Below, one piece after another: positions 1-9,112 of a stretch of 64,000 bases of DNA. How positions within the stretch are numbered: the stretch's first letter is position 1; each line of letters opens with the position of its first letter. Below the pieces are notes generated by a model, which was not told where the DNA came from, did no database searches, and saw only the letters and a list, made by a program, of their open reading frames with translations. This DNA is from Plasmopara viticola (Eukaryota; Oomycota; Peronosporomycetes; Peronosporales; Peronosporaceae): NCBI GenBank assembly GCA_001695595.3, contig MBPM02000018.1:1-64000 (forward strand), written 5' to 3'. A program made the position numbers and the translations under genes.

Positions 1-318
1 AAAACGAAGAGTCTGCGCGGGAAAACCGGAGCGAAGACACTTGAGTAGAAGAAGGAATATTTGGAAGTGAGTTTATTAATTCGGTCCTTAGTTCACAACT
101 CCTTGCTACATCTAAGCCATTCAATTATCTAAGCCAATCAAAAGAGCTTACCATCTGGGCGCAATCATCTTCCCATCCGGGCGCAATCATCCTGAGTGCG
201 CCTGTCCGTGTGTCCATCCATGGCGTCATCGTTGTATGTTTGAACCGTTGGACAGCCGCTCGTATTGGACAGCCTTGGAAACCGGAATAAAACGGAGGGA
301 AACCGGTTACCTTCAATA
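1..318 (-). repeat. LTR1, 3' LTR of element A (partial)
   Basis: Matches 4413-4762 and 8762-9112 at almost every base. It ends on the plus strand in 'ttcaata', immediately before the C-rich complement of the polypurine tract. The element-sense strand therefore starts TATTGAA, not TG. On the element strand it carries 'attaataaactc', which contains a candidate AATAAA polyadenylation signal. Two tandem copies of a 22-bp 'gggcgcaatcatcttc'-type motif lie around 155-205. Confidence 0.93.
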
Positions 319-330
319 CTCCCCCTCAAT
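319..330 (-). promoter_or_regulatory. Polypurine tract of element A
   Basis: The element strand reads ATTGAGGGGGAG, abutting the LTR; this is the usual plus-strand DNA primer of LTR retroelements. The pol stop codon TGA (326-328) overlaps it. Confidence 0.8.
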
Positions 331-532
331 ACGAGCACGCGTGAATCCCGAGAGCCTTCATTAGGTCGGCATGACGTGGTCCTGGCAGCCCTTTCGTCAT
401 GATGTCCGCCAGCATGATCGCAGTCTCGCAGTACTCCAACTTCACTTCACCGCGCTTGACTTCATCACGAATGTGGTGATACTTGATGTCGATGTGCTTG
501 GCCCGACCATGATTTACCGGATTCTTCGTCAT
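326..532 (-). pseudogene. pol: RNase H C-terminus of element A
   Basis: The last 68 residues of pol include '[14 protein letters not shown]' and '[14 protein letters not shown]', typical of the copia RNase H end, and finish ...HACSY. The piece is separated from the upstream RNase H by a one-base insertion near 533, where element B reads through. Confidence 0.85.
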
Positions 533-582
533 TCTTGATACACGACTGGTTGTCTTCCATGATCTTTAGCTCGGGGTCCGAC

Positions 583-999
583 TTATCCATCGCTGCAGCT
601 AGAATCTCGCAGAGTAGACGATGCACCCACTTGCCTTCCTGAATCGCAAGACTTTAGCGCGATGTACTCCGCTTCGCTTGTAGACAGCGACACACTTGAC
701 TGCTTCTTGCTTCCCCAGCTTACAGGAGCACCCATCAGCAAATACACATAGCCCGAAGTCGACTTGCGGTCAGCATGATCTCCAGCCCAGTCCGCGTCGG
801 AATATCCAAGAAAGTCCACCTTGTTGCCAGACTTGAAGCAAAGACCGTGTGACTTGGTTCCTTGCAGATAGCGTAGAATACGCTTAACTGCAATCCAGTG
901 CTCGGCTTGTGGGTTCTTCTCCATGAAGCGCGAAACGTAGCCAACAGCAAAAGCGATGTCTGGACGTGTCGCTGTCGCCAAGTGCATGAGAGCACCCAC
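583..999 (-). pseudogene. pol: RNase H core of element A, frameshifted at both ends
   Basis: The fragment carries '[15 protein letters not shown]', the RNase H aspartate motif 'YSDADWAGD' and '[10 protein letters not shown]'. Relative to B, a one-base insertion near 655 throws the frame after EAEYIAL and another near 1051 separates it from the RT. A 3-base insertion adds a lysine (EKNPQ versus ENPQ). All catalytic residues visible here are conserved, so the damage consists only of indels. Confidence 0.85.
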
Positions 1000-1003
1000 T
1001 GCT

Positions 1004-2428
1004 TCACGAAATGGAGCGTTGACCTTGGATGTTACATTGCTCGAAACAAGTTCGTAAACTTATGTCCGTCGGACTAATCACAGCCTTGCAGTCGTCCATT
1101 CCAAAACGCTTGAGAATGTCCTCCACGTAACGTCGCTGGCACATTGTCACGCTGCCATCAGCGTTGTCCACTAGCTCGATGCCCAAAACAAACGCACACT
1201 TGCCGCTGTCCGTCATCTCGAAGCGCATCTTCAAGTCACTCTTGGTTCGCGCGATCAGCTCATTCGAGCTGCCGGTAACGAGCACATCATCGACGTATAC
1301 CAGCAAAAGTACACACTTGCCGTCCGTTACCTTGATGTACAGACAGGGGTCGAAATGGGACACTTGAAATCCGATCGAGCATACAAACTCGTCAAACGTC
1401 TCGTTCCATACGCGCGAAGCTTGCTTCAGGCCGTAAATCGCCTTGACCAATTCCAAACAGTTGTGGTCACCGTCAAGCTCCATACCCTTCGGTACCATAC
1501 AATACACAACTTCTTTCATAACGCCGTAAAGGAACGCCGTCACCACATCCAGTTGATCCAGAGGCCACCCAAAGTACTTGGTCAAGCTGATCACCATTCG
1601 CAATGTCACATACTTGACAACGGGCGAGAACGTTTCCGTATAATCGATGCCAAATTTTTGCTTGAATCCTTTAGCCACGAGACGCGCCTTGTACTTTTCA
1701 ATGGATCCGTCGGCCTTGCGCTTAATCTTGAACACCCACTTGGTTCCAATGGCTTGCTGTCCGGTGGGCAGTTTAGCGGCTCGAAACACGCCACGAAGGT
1801 GCAACGAGTCCAGTTCTGCATGGATAGCCTTGCGCCAGTGAACTTGGTCAGGCCCGCTAACAGCATCTTGAAATGTCGTTGGCTCTGACAGATCGCCGGC
1901 TTCGACCGCGTTTGCACTTGCTCGCCAAAAGACAGGAGGGGTAGCGTCATCATCCGGTGTGGCTTTCTCTTCTTCATCCACGGGAAAACGTGATGTCCGC
2001 TCGACTGATCTGCGCTTGGCTCGACGTTCGTTTGACCCTTCAGGAGCGCTTCCCTCTTCAAGTCCAGCTCCGTGATGCTCATGGTTGGTGCTTGTCGAGT
2101 TGCGATCAGTATTCGTCACACTTGTACGCTCCTTGCGCTTTCCCGCCTGCTTGAAGATCATCGGATGAGCTGCATCCAGATCATTGATGCTTAGCGAGTC
2201 GAGGTCGAAATCATCGTCGTCATCTTCATGATCACCACTACTCATATCCAAGATGCCGAAACTTGATTCGTCGAAGGTGACATCGCGAGTAATCACCACT
2301 TGTCCAGCCTCAATATCAAAAACCCTATAAGCCTTGGACACCTCTTCGTAACCCACGAAAATCCCTGCACGAGCTTGGGGTCCCACTTGAGCCGCTTTTC
2401 TTTCGGAGTGAGAACGAAAGTCCGGCAC
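1004..2428 (-). CDS. pol: Integrase C-terminus, linker and reverse transcriptase of element A
   Basis: Real pol coding starts at about residue 17 ('[11 protein letters not shown]'); the residues before it are out of frame because of a one-base deletion near 2374. Next come an acidic linker ([10 protein letters not shown]) and the RVT_2-type RT with '[13 protein letters not shown]', 'KARLVAKGF', '[15 protein letters not shown]', '[14 protein letters not shown]' and the catalytic 'YVDDVLVTG'. The last residues are off-frame after an insertion near 1051. The RT itself is uninterrupted and very close to the copy in B. It would copy element RNA inside the virus-like particle, but here it is cut off from Gag and RNase H. 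Confidence 0.88.
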   Translation of the reverse strand: MPDFRSHSERKAAQVGPQARAGIFVGYEEVSKAYRVFDIEAGQVVITRDVTFDESSFGILDMSSGDHEDDDDDFDLDSLSINDLDAAHPMIFKQAGKRKERTSVTNTDRNSTSTNHEHHGAGLEEGSAPEGSNERRAKRRSVERTSRFPVDEEEKATPDDDATPPVFWRASANAVEAGDLSEPTTFQDAVSGPDQVHWRKAIHAELDSLHLRGVFRAAKLPTGQQAIGTKWVFKIKRKADGSIEKYKARLVAKGFKQKFGIDYTETFSPVVKYVTLRMVISLTKYFGWPLDQLDVVTAFLYGVMKEVVYCMVPKGMELDGDHNCLELVKAIYGLKQASRVWNETFDEFVCSIGFQVSHFDPCLYIKVTDGKCVLLLVYVDDVLVTGSSNELIARTKSDLKMRFEMTDSGKCAFVLGIELVDNADGSVTMCQRRYVEDILKRFGMDDCKAVISPTDISLRTCFEQCNIQGQRSIS

Positions 2429-2784
2429 CCGAAAACACGCATATGTTTGACGCTTGGCTTGAACTTGTGCACGATCTCAAAAGGAGTCTTGTTGCTAACC
2501 TTGGGCGACGGAAGGCGATTCTTGATGTAGATAGCCACCATAGCAGCTTCACCCCAGAAACACTTGTCCAACTTGGCATGGTGCAGTATGCTGCGGCCGA
2601 TTGTGACGATGGTTCTGATGGCGCGCTCCGCTGTGCCGTTAGTCTGGTGTGCGTATGGCACCGTAGTTTGCTGCTCGATACCTTCATCTTCGTAGAAAGC
2701 TTGAAGCGAGCTTGTTGCAAATTCGCGGGCTCCGTCGTGTCGTACAAACTTGACCTTCTTGCTGAACTGTGTCTGCACCATCAA
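2293..2784 (-). pseudogene. pol: Integrase catalytic core (C-terminal part) of element A
   Basis: The fragment contains '[12 protein letters not shown]' (second catalytic Asp), '[16 protein letters not shown]' (catalytic Glu) and '[20 protein letters not shown]', diagnostic of copia rve integrase. The frame is lost upstream by a 2-base deletion near 2825 and downstream near 2374. Confidence 0.87.
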
Positions 2785-3199
2785 GATGTACTTCTTGACG
2801 CATTCCTCGCTTTCGGACTTGGCGCAGGTAGAAACCCTTCACACACCCGCTAGCTTCATCCACGATTAGCAAGAGATACTTGCTCCCGCCGAGAGAGTTT
2901 GTCTCCATGGGCCCACAGATGTCAAAGTGGAGCAGCTCAAATGTGTCGTAGCTGCGCTTGTCCTGATTGCTTGGGAATGGTTTTTGGACCATCTTTCCTT
3001 GCTGACACCCTCGGCATGCACTTGATCCACTTGACTTAATAGGCGCGCATGCATCCTTGATCATGTTGGTAGTCACCATTTTGCGAAGCACGTCGACTGG
3101 AGCATGACCCATACGCGCGTGTAAGTCGACACCACTGTTTCCACGTGTAGTCGCATTTGCCGAGCGCTGAGCCGTACGAAGCCAATATAGTCCATCCAC
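2684..3199 (-). pseudogene. pol: GAG-pre-integrase and integrase N-terminus of element A
   Basis: It starts at '[11 protein letters not shown]'. The HHCC zinc-binding module is intact ('HARMGH' then 'CRGC'), followed by '[13 protein letters not shown]' with the first catalytic Asp. The frame breaks after 'SGCVKGFY' where A lacks two bases present in B. A one-base deletion near 3213 separates it from the protease segment. Confidence 0.87.
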
Positions 3200-3474
3200 A
3201 AGATCTGCTGTGGCACCACTTGATGCGAAGATTTCCGTGCAATGTGCATGTGTGCGCCATCAAACACCACTTTAAACTTGCCACTTTTGTTGATCTGAGG
3301 TACTGATAGCAGGTTCTTGTTCATCATCGGCACGTATAATGCATCCTTGATTTCGATGTCGCGTTCTTCACCATCGGACAGAACCACTCGTTCAATGATG
3401 GTGCCAACGCCCTTGATCTCGGCCTTGTTGCCGTCAGCCACCGATAGCTCGCCTTTATCTTGCTCATTCAGCAT
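3073..3474 (-). pseudogene. pol: Protease C-terminal segment of element A
   Basis: The fragment covers '[24 protein letters not shown]', '[24 protein letters not shown]' and '[13 protein letters not shown]', the region between the DSG site and integrase. This segment is complete here, whereas B has lost two blocks of it. One-base deletions near 3479 and 3213 isolate it. Confidence 0.83.
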
Positions 3475-4408
3475 GACGACTTGGCCTTGTTGTTGCAGAT
3501 GTGATGAGTAGCACCACTGTCAATCGCCCACATCCCTGGCATATTCTTGCCACTGAAAGTCCACATTCCAGCGATACAGCAAACGCAACACGGTCGTACT
3601 CGTAATCATCATTGGGTCGATAGTAGATATTGTTGGCTCCGCGTCCACGAGCTTGGCCGCCGCGTCGAGCACCTCGATTGTCGTCTTTTTGCTTGGTCCA
3701 GCACCTCTCCACGGAGTGCCCCAATTTTCCACAGTATGTGCATTGGCGAGACTCACGCTCAGCACTAAATGCCTTCACCGCATCTTCAGTCTTAACCACC
3801 GGAGTCTTTGCACTTTGACGCTTGATATGCTCATTCGTGAGCACTTTCACAACGTCTTGCGTCCGCAGTTCCGCGTTGCTAATCTCCAAGTTAAGAACAA
3901 CGTTCTCAAAACTTTTAGGGAGACTCCGCAGCAAGCAGATCGCAACATCTTCATCCTCCATCTTGGCACCAATACTGCTGAGCTTGGCGCTGATGTTGAG
4001 AACTTCGTTGCAGTGGTGCATGACGTTGTCGCCTTCCGCCATCTCCATACTGAAGAGTTGACGCTTCAAGTAGATGCGCCCAGCCTTCTGTGATCCACCG
4101 TAAAGTGTCTTGATACGCTGCCACGCGACCCACGCTTCCTCGCAGTCATCAACCACGTGATGGTAGTCGGCCTCCATATGCAAGAGCATCAGACCAAAAG
4201 CAACGTTGCTGGTCTTGACATACTCGTCCGCAGCACGTGCGTCGGCGAAGGTCGGAGTCACCTCCCGGTTGACTACGTGCCATACCGACTTGGTCAGGAA
4301 CACGCCACGCATGTAGCGGTTCCACGTGGCAAAGTTGTCGCCGTTGAATTTCTCGATGGCGATCTTGGCCGAGACGTTGTGCGCAGAAGACATGGTCGTT
4401 GGGCTCAT
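3464..4408 (-). CDS. gag: Gag of element A
   Basis: Copia-type Gag (Retrotran_gag_2/UBN2 family) builds the virus-like particle and binds element RNA. The gag domain spans about residues 18-200 ('[17 protein letters not shown]', '[20 protein letters not shown]'). A CCHC knuckle follows at C223-C226-H231-C236 and then a basic Arg/Gly stretch (246-258). The first ATG is inside the tRNA primer site, so MSP is fixed by that site; a second Met at residue 6 is an alternative start. A one-base deletion near 3554 shifts the frame just before the protease DSG, so the last 30 residues are spurious. Confidence 0.9.
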   Translation of the reverse strand: MSPTTMSSAHNVSAKIAIEKFNGDNFATWNRYMRGVFLTKSVWHVVNREVTPTFADARAADEYVKTSNVAFGLMLLHMEADYHHVVDDCEEAWVAWQRIKTLYGGSQKAGRIYLKRQLFSMEMAEGDNVMHHCNEVLNISAKLSSIGAKMEDEDVAICLLRSLPKSFENVVLNLEISNAELRTQDVVKVLTNEHIKRQSAKTPVVKTEDAVKAFSAERESRQCTYCGKLGHSVERCWTKQKDDNRGARRGGQARGRGANNIYYRPNDDYEYDRVAFAVSLECGLSVARICQGCGRLTVVLLITSATTRPSRHAE

Positions 4409-4412
4409 AACC
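4401..4412 (-). promoter_or_regulatory. Primer binding site of element A
   Basis: The element strand reads GGTTATGAGCCC directly after the 5' LTR, with no spacer. Its complement GGGCTCATAACC matches the anticodon stem-loop (CAU) of eukaryotic initiator tRNA-Met, the internal-tRNA priming known from Drosophila copia. The gag ATG lies within it. Confidence 0.85.
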
Positions 4413-4762
4413 TGTTGAATGAGCTGAAGAGGACGAAGGAGAAAAAACGAAGAGTCTGCGCGGAGGAAAACCGGAGCGAAGACACTTGAGTAGAAGAAGG
4501 AATATTTGGAAGTGAGTTTATTAATTTGGTCCTTAGTTCACAACTCCTTGCTACATCTAAGCCATTCAATTATCTAAGCCAATCAAAGAGCTTACCATCT
4601 GGGCGCAATCATCTTCTCATCCGGGCGCAATCATCCTGAGTGCGCCTGTCCGTGTGTCCATCCATGGCGTCATCGTTGTATGTTTGAACCGTTGGACAGC
4701 CGCTCGTATTGGACAGCCTTGGAAACCGGAATAAAACGGAGGGAAACCGGTTACCTTCAATA
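4413..4762 (-). repeat. LTR2, shared between elements A and B
   Basis: 350 bp; plus strand TGTTGAATG...TTCAATA. On its left is the primer site of A, on its right the polypurine tract of B. One LTR therefore acts as 5' LTR of A and 3' LTR of B, the signature of unequal exchange between LTRs rather than two insertions. Confidence 0.95.
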
Positions 4763-4774
4763 CTCCCCCTCAAT
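4763..4774 (-). promoter_or_regulatory. Polypurine tract of element B
   Basis: ATTGAGGGGGAG on the element strand, abutting LTR2. The RNase H stop TGA (4770-4772) lies inside it, so pol coding runs right up to the LTR. Confidence 0.8.
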
Positions 4775-7001
4775 ACGAGCACGCGTGAATTCCGAGAGCC
4801 TTCATTAGGTCGGCATGACGTGGTCCTGGCAGCCCTTTCGTCATGATGTCCGCCAGCATGATTGCAGTCTCGCAGTACTCCAACTTCACTTCACCGCGCT
4901 TGACTTCATCACGAATGTGGTGATACTTGATGTCGATGTGCTTGGCCCGACCATGATTTACCGGATTCTTCGTCATCTTGATACACGACTGGTTGTCTTC
5001 CATGATCTTTAGCTCGGGGTCCGACTTATCCATCGCTGCAGCTAGAATCTCGCAGAGTAGACGATGCACCCACTTGCCTTCCCGAATCGCAAGACTTAGC
5101 GCGATGTACTCCGCTTCGCTTGTAGACAGCGACACACTTGACTGCTTCTTGCTTCCCCAGCTTACAGGAGCACCCATCAGCAAATACACATAGCCCGAAG
5201 TCGACTTGCGGTCAGCATGATCTCCAGCCCAGTCCGCGTCGGAATATCCAAGAAAGTCCACCTTGTTGCCAGACTTGAAGCAAAGACCGTGTGACTTGGT
5301 TCCTTGCAGATAGCGTAGAATACGCTTAACTGCAATCCAGTGCTCGGCTTGTGGGTTCTCCGTGAAGCGCGAAACGTAGCCAACAGCAAAAGCGATGCCT
5401 GGACGTGTCGCTGTTGCCAAGTGCATGAGAGCACCCACTGCTTCACGAAATGGAGCGTTGACCTTGGATGTTACATTGCTCGAAACAAGTCGTAAACTTA
5501 TGTCCGTCGGACTAATCACAGCCTTGCAGTCGTCCATTCCAAAACGCTTGAGAATGTCCTCCACGTAACGTCGCTGGCACATTGTCACGCTGCCATCAGC
5601 GTTGTCCACTAGCTCGATGCCCAAAACAAACGCACACTTGCCGCTGTCCGTCATCTCGAAGCGCATCTTCAAGTCACTCTTGGTTCGCGCGATCAGCTCA
5701 TTCGAGCTGCCGGTAACGAGCACATCATCGACGTACACCAGCAAAAGTACACACTTGCCGTCCGTTACCTTGATGTACAGACAGGGGTCGAAATGGGACA
5801 CTTGAAATCCGATCGAGCATACAAACTCGTCAAACGTCTCGTTCCATACGCGCGAAGCTTGCTTCAGGCCGTAAATCGCCTTGACCAATTCCAAACAGTT
5901 GTGGTCACCGTCAAGCTCCATACCTTCGGGTACCATACAATACACGACTTCTTTCATAACGCCGTAAAGGAACGCCGTCACCACATCCAGTTGATCCAGA
6001 GGCCACCCAAAGTACTTGGTCAAGCTGATCACCATTCGCAATGTCACATACTTGACAACGGGCGAGAACGTTTCCGTATAATCGATGCCAAATTTTTGCT
6101 TGAATCCTTTAGCCACGAGACGCGCCTTGTACTTTTCAATGGATCCGTCGGCCTTGCGCTTAATCTTGAACACCCACTTGGTTCCAATGGCTTGCTGTCC
6201 GGTGGGCAGTTTAGCGGCTCGAAACACGCCACGAAGGTGCAACGAGTCCAGTTCTGCATGGATAGCCTTGCGCCAGTGAACTTGGTCAGGCCCGCTAACA
6301 GCATCTTGAAATGTCGTTGGCTCTGACAGATCGCCGGCTTCGACCGCGTTTGCACTTGCTCGCCAAAAGACAGGAGGGGTAGCGTCATCATCCGGTGTGG
6401 CTTTCTCTTCTTCATCCACGGGAAAACGTGATGTCCGCTCGACTGATCTGCGCTTGGCTCGACGTTCGTTTGACCCTTCAGGAGCGCTTCCCTCTTCAAG
6501 TCCAGCTCCGTGATGCTCATGGTTGGTGCTTGTCGAGTTGCGATCAGTATTCGTCACGCTTGTACGCTCCTTGCGCTTTCCCGCCTGCTTGAAGATCATC
6601 GGATGAGCTGCATCCAGATCATTGATGCTTAGCGAGTCGAGGTCGAAATCATCGTCGTCATCTTCATGATCACCACTACTCATATCCAAGATGCCGAAAC
6701 TTGATTCGTCGAAGGTGACATCGCGAGTAATCACCACTTGTCCAGCCTCAATATCAAAAACCCTATAAGCCTTGGACACCTCTTCGTAACCCACGAAAAT
6801 CCCTGCACGAGCCTTGGGGTCCCACTTGAGCCGCTTTTCTTTCGGAGTGAGAACGAAAGTCCGGCACCCGAAAACACGCATATGTTTGACGCTTGGCTTG
6901 AACTTGTGCACGATCTCAAAAGGAGTCTTGTTGCTAACCTTGGGCGACGGAAGGCGATTCTTGATGTAGATAGCCACCATAGCAGCTTCACCCCAAAACA
7001 C
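4770..7001 (-). CDS. pol: Integrase C-terminus, reverse transcriptase and RNase H of element B
   Basis: 743 open codons, the longest undamaged pol stretch of this family here. Order: integrase C-terminal part ('[16 protein letters not shown]', residues 2-17), '[15 protein letters not shown]' (69-83), acidic linker (112-125), RT about 235-480 with D339 in 'QLDVVTAF' and YVDD at 423-426, and RNase H about 580-743 with D588 (SDADWAG), E629 (STSEAEY), D669 (MEDN) and 'KHIDIKYHH'. The start is not a natural initiator: a one-base deletion near 6994 cuts it from upstream integrase, so expression would need frame correction. Confidence 0.93.
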   Translation of the reverse strand: MFWGEAAMVAIYIKNRLPSPKVSNKTPFEIVHKFKPSVKHMRVFGCRTFVLTPKEKRLKWDPKARAGIFVGYEEVSKAYRVFDIEAGQVVITRDVTFDESSFGILDMSSGDHEDDDDDFDLDSLSINDLDAAHPMIFKQAGKRKERTSVTNTDRNSTSTNHEHHGAGLEEGSAPEGSNERRAKRRSVERTSRFPVDEEEKATPDDDATPPVFWRASANAVEAGDLSEPTTFQDAVSGPDQVHWRKAIHAELDSLHLRGVFRAAKLPTGQQAIGTKWVFKIKRKADGSIEKYKARLVAKGFKQKFGIDYTETFSPVVKYVTLRMVISLTKYFGWPLDQLDVVTAFLYGVMKEVVYCMVPEGMELDGDHNCLELVKAIYGLKQASRVWNETFDEFVCSIGFQVSHFDPCLYIKVTDGKCVLLLVYVDDVLVTGSSNELIARTKSDLKMRFEMTDSGKCAFVLGIELVDNADGSVTMCQRRYVEDILKRFGMDDCKAVISPTDISLRLVSSNVTSKVNAPFREAVGALMHLATATRPGIAFAVGYVSRFTENPQAEHWIAVKRILRYLQGTKSHGLCFKSGNKVDFLGYSDADWAGDHADRKSTSGYVYLLMGAPVSWGSKKQSSVSLSTSEAEYIALSLAIREGKWVHRLLCEILAAAMDKSDPELKIMEDNQSCIKMTKNPVNHGRAKHIDIKYHHIRDEVKRGEVKLEYCETAIMLADIMTKGLPGPRHADLMKALGIHACSY

Positions 7002-7711
7002 TTGTCCAACTTGGCATGGTGCAGTATGCTGCGGCCGATTGTGACGATGGTTCTGATGGCGCGCTCCGCTGTGCCGTTAGTCTGGTGTGCGTATGGCACC
7101 GTAGTTTGCTGCTCGATACCTTCATCTTCGTAGAAAGCTTGAAGCGAGCTTGTTGCAAATTCGCGGGCTCCGTCGTGTCGTACAAACTTGACCTTCTTGC
7201 TGAACTGTGTCTGCACCATCAAGATGTACTTCTTGACGCATTCCTCGCTTTCGGACTTGGCGCACAGGCAGAAACCCTTCATACACCCGCTAGCTTCATC
7301 CACGATTAGCAAGAGATACTTGCTCCCGCCGAGAGAGTTTGTCTCCATGGGCCCACAGATGTCAAAGTGGAGCAGCTCAAATGTGTCGTAGCTGCGCTTG
7401 TCCTGGTTGCTTGGGAATGGTTTTTGGACCATCTTTCCTTGCTGACACCCTCGGCATGCACTTGATCCACTTGACTTAATAGGCACGCATGCATCCTTGA
7501 TCATGTTGGTAGTCACCATTTTGCGAAGCACGTCGACTGGAGCATGACCCATACGCGCGTGTAAGTCGACACCACTGTTTCCACGTGTAGTCGCATTTGC
7601 CGAGCGCTGAGCCGTACGAAGCCAATACAGTCCATCCACAAGATCTGCTGTGGCCACCACTTGATGCGAAGATTTCCGTGCAATGTGCATGTGTGCGCCA
7701 TCAAACACCAC
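6731..7711 (-). CDS. pol: GAG-pre-integrase and integrase of element B
   Basis: It starts mid-protein at '[12 protein letters not shown]', then HHCC ('HARMGH' ... 'CRGC'), first Asp in 'FDICGPME', second Asp in 'RHDGAREF', and Glu in 'TAERAIRT': all DDE catalytic positions are present. After 'LDKCF' the frame is lost by a one-base deletion (about 6994) and the last third is spurious. The integrase would insert the element cDNA; the 5-bp target duplications of E and J show the expected staggered cut. Confidence 0.88.
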   Translation of the reverse strand: MVFDGAHMHIARKSSHQVVATADLVDGLYWLRTAQRSANATTRGNSGVDLHARMGHAPVDVLRKMVTTNMIKDACVPIKSSGSSACRGCQQGKMVQKPFPSNQDKRSYDTFELLHFDICGPMETNSLGGSKYLLLIVDEASGCMKGFCLCAKSESEECVKKYILMVQTQFSKKVKFVRHDGAREFATSSLQAFYEDEGIEQQTTVPYAHQTNGTAERAIRTIVTIGRSILHHAKLDKCFGVKLLWWLSTSRIAFRRPRLATRLLLRSCTSSSQASNICVFSGAGLSFSLRKKSGSSGTPRLVQGFSWVTKRCPRLIGFLILRLDKW

Positions 7712-8757
7712 TTGGTGCCCAAATTGATCTCGATGTCGCGTTGTCGTTCACCAACGCCCTTGATCTCGGCCTTGTTGCCGTCAGCCACCGATAGCTCGCC
7801 TTTATCTTGCTCATTCAGCATGACGAACTTGGCCTTGTTGTTGCAGATGTGATGAGTAGCACCACTGTCAATCGCCCACATCCCTGGCATATTCTTGCCA
7901 CTTGAAAGTCCACATTCCAGCGATACAGCAAACGCAACACGGTCGTACTCGTAATCATCATTGGGTCGATAGTAGATATTGTTGGCTCCGCGTCCACGAG
8001 CTTGGCCGCCGCGTCGAGCACCTCGATTGTCGTCTTTTTGCTTGGTCCAGCACCTCTCCACGGAGTGCCCCAATTTTCCACAGTATGTGCATTGGCGAGA
8101 CTCACGCTCAGCACTAAATGCCTTCACCGCATCTTCAGTCTTAACCACCGGAGTCTTTGCACTTTGACGCTTGATATGCTCATTCGTGAGCACTTTCACA
8201 ACGTCTTGCGTCCGCAGTTCCGCGTTGCTAATCTCCAAGTTAAGAACAACGTTCTCAAAACTTTTAGGGAGACTCCGCAGCAAGCATATCGCAACATCTT
8301 CATCCTCCATCTTGGCACCAATACTGCTGAGCTTGGCGCTGATGTTGAGAACTTCGTTGCAGTGGTGCATGACGTTGTCGCCTTCCGCCATCTCCATACT
8401 GAAGAGTTGACGCTTCAAGTAGATGCGCCCAGCCTTCTGTGATCCACCGTAAAGTGTCTTGATACGCTGCCACGCGACCCACGCTTCCTCGCAGTCATCA
8501 ACCACGTGATGGTAGTCGGCCTCCATATGCAAGAGCATCAGACCAAAAGCAACGTTGCTGGTCTTGACATACTCGTCCGCAGCACGTGCGTCGGCGAAGG
8601 TCGGAGTCACCTCCCGGTTGACTACGTGCCATACCGACTTGGTCAGGAACACGCCACGCATGTAGCGGTTCCACGTGGCAAAGTTGTCGCCGTTGAATTT
8701 CTCGATGGCGATCTTGGCCGAGACGTTGTGCGCAGAAGACATGGTCGTTGGGCTCAT
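7513..8757 (-). CDS. gag: Gag and protease N-terminus of element B
   Basis: Same Gag as A: gag domain about 18-200, CCHC knuckle C223/C226/H231/C236, Arg/Gly-rich tail, then the protease active site D297-S298-G299 in '[12 protein letters not shown]'. Gag and protease are in one frame, so this family probably makes one Gag-Pol polyprotein without frameshifting. Two deletions remove the 'TIIERVVL' block and the '[21 protein letters not shown]' block. After about 7740 the reading is out of frame. The protease is therefore probably dead. Confidence 0.88.
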   Translation of the reverse strand: MSPTTMSSAHNVSAKIAIEKFNGDNFATWNRYMRGVFLTKSVWHVVNREVTPTFADARAADEYVKTSNVAFGLMLLHMEADYHHVVDDCEEAWVAWQRIKTLYGGSQKAGRIYLKRQLFSMEMAEGDNVMHHCNEVLNISAKLSSIGAKMEDEDVAICLLRSLPKSFENVVLNLEISNAELRTQDVVKVLTNEHIKRQSAKTPVVKTEDAVKAFSAERESRQCTYCGKLGHSVERCWTKQKDDNRGARRGGQARGRGANNIYYRPNDDYEYDRVAFAVSLECGLSSGKNMPGMWAIDSGATHHICNNKAKFVMLNEQDKGELSVADGNKAEIKGVGERQRDIEINLGTKWCLMAHTCTLHGNLRIKWWPQQILWMDCIGFVRLSARQMRLHVETVVSTYTRVWVMLQSTCFAKW

Positions 8758-8761
8758 AACC
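8750..8761 (-). promoter_or_regulatory. Primer binding site of element B
   Basis: GGTTATGAGCCC on the element strand, contiguous with LTR3 and overlapping the gag ATG at 8755-8757. Confidence 0.85.
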
Positions 8762-9112
8762 TGTTGAATGAGCTGAAGAGGACGAAGGAGAAAAAACGAA
8801 GAGTCTGCGCGGAGGAAAACCGGAGCGAAGACACTTGAGTAGAAGAAGGAATATTTGGAAGTGAGTTTATTAATTTGGTCCTTAGTTCACAACTCCTTGC
8901 TACATCTAAGCCATTCAATTATCTAAGCCAATCAAAAGAGCTTACCATCTGGGCGCAATCATCTTCTCATCCGGGCGCAATCATCCTGAGTGCGCCTGTC
9001 CGTGTGTCTATCCATGGCGTCATCGTTGTATGTTTGAACCGTTGGACAGCCGCTCGTATTGGACAGTCTTGGGAACCGGAATTAAACGGAGGGAAACCGG
9101 TTACCTTCAATA
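8762..9112 (-). repeat. LTR3, 5' LTR of element B
   Basis: 351 bp, TGTTGAATG...TTCAATA on the plus strand. The outer edge is fixed by the switch at 9113 into element C integrase sequence, which continues collinearly with the intact homologue near 34585 in H. Confidence 0.94.

Larger units (their letters stand above)
1..4762 (-). mobile_element. Ty1/copia element A (left LTR cut by window edge)
   Basis: LTR - gag - protease - integrase - RT - RNase H - LTR, read on the minus strand. The 5' LTR (4413-4762) also serves as the 3' LTR of element B, so A and B form an LTR-internal-LTR-internal-LTR tandem. The left LTR lacks about its first 30 bases on the plus strand because the window starts inside it. 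Compared with B, the internal region has few substitutions but at least eight small indels that break the reading frame. It is not autonomous as written. Confidence 0.95.
4413..9112 (-). mobile_element. Ty1/copia element B
   Basis: 4.7 kb, LTR to LTR, almost identical to A in sequence. Its LTRs (4413-4762 and 8762-9112) differ at about four positions plus one indel. The pol 3' half is open for 743 codons. The protease region has lost two blocks and one base is missing in integrase. The outer edge (9112/9113) lies inside the integrase of element C; the first host bases are AATTC, the predicted target duplication whose partner would lie left of the window. Confidence 0.95.

Noticed and set aside
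1355..1888. Plus-strand open frames of 60-370 codons opposite pol (also 5793-6326, 40107-41210, 39123-39875 and others)
   Set aside because: They are antisense shadows of conserved pol codons, with no recognisable domain, and they recur wherever the same pol sequence recurs.
3464..3560. Programmed ribosomal frameshift between Gag and Pol in A
   Set aside because: B, C, E and J read from Gag into protease in one frame; the A shift is a private one-base deletion.
4401..4412. tRNA-like GGGCTCATAACC occurring nine times
   Set aside because: Only the anticodon-arm match is present, always next to an LTR. It is a primer binding site, not a tRNA gene.
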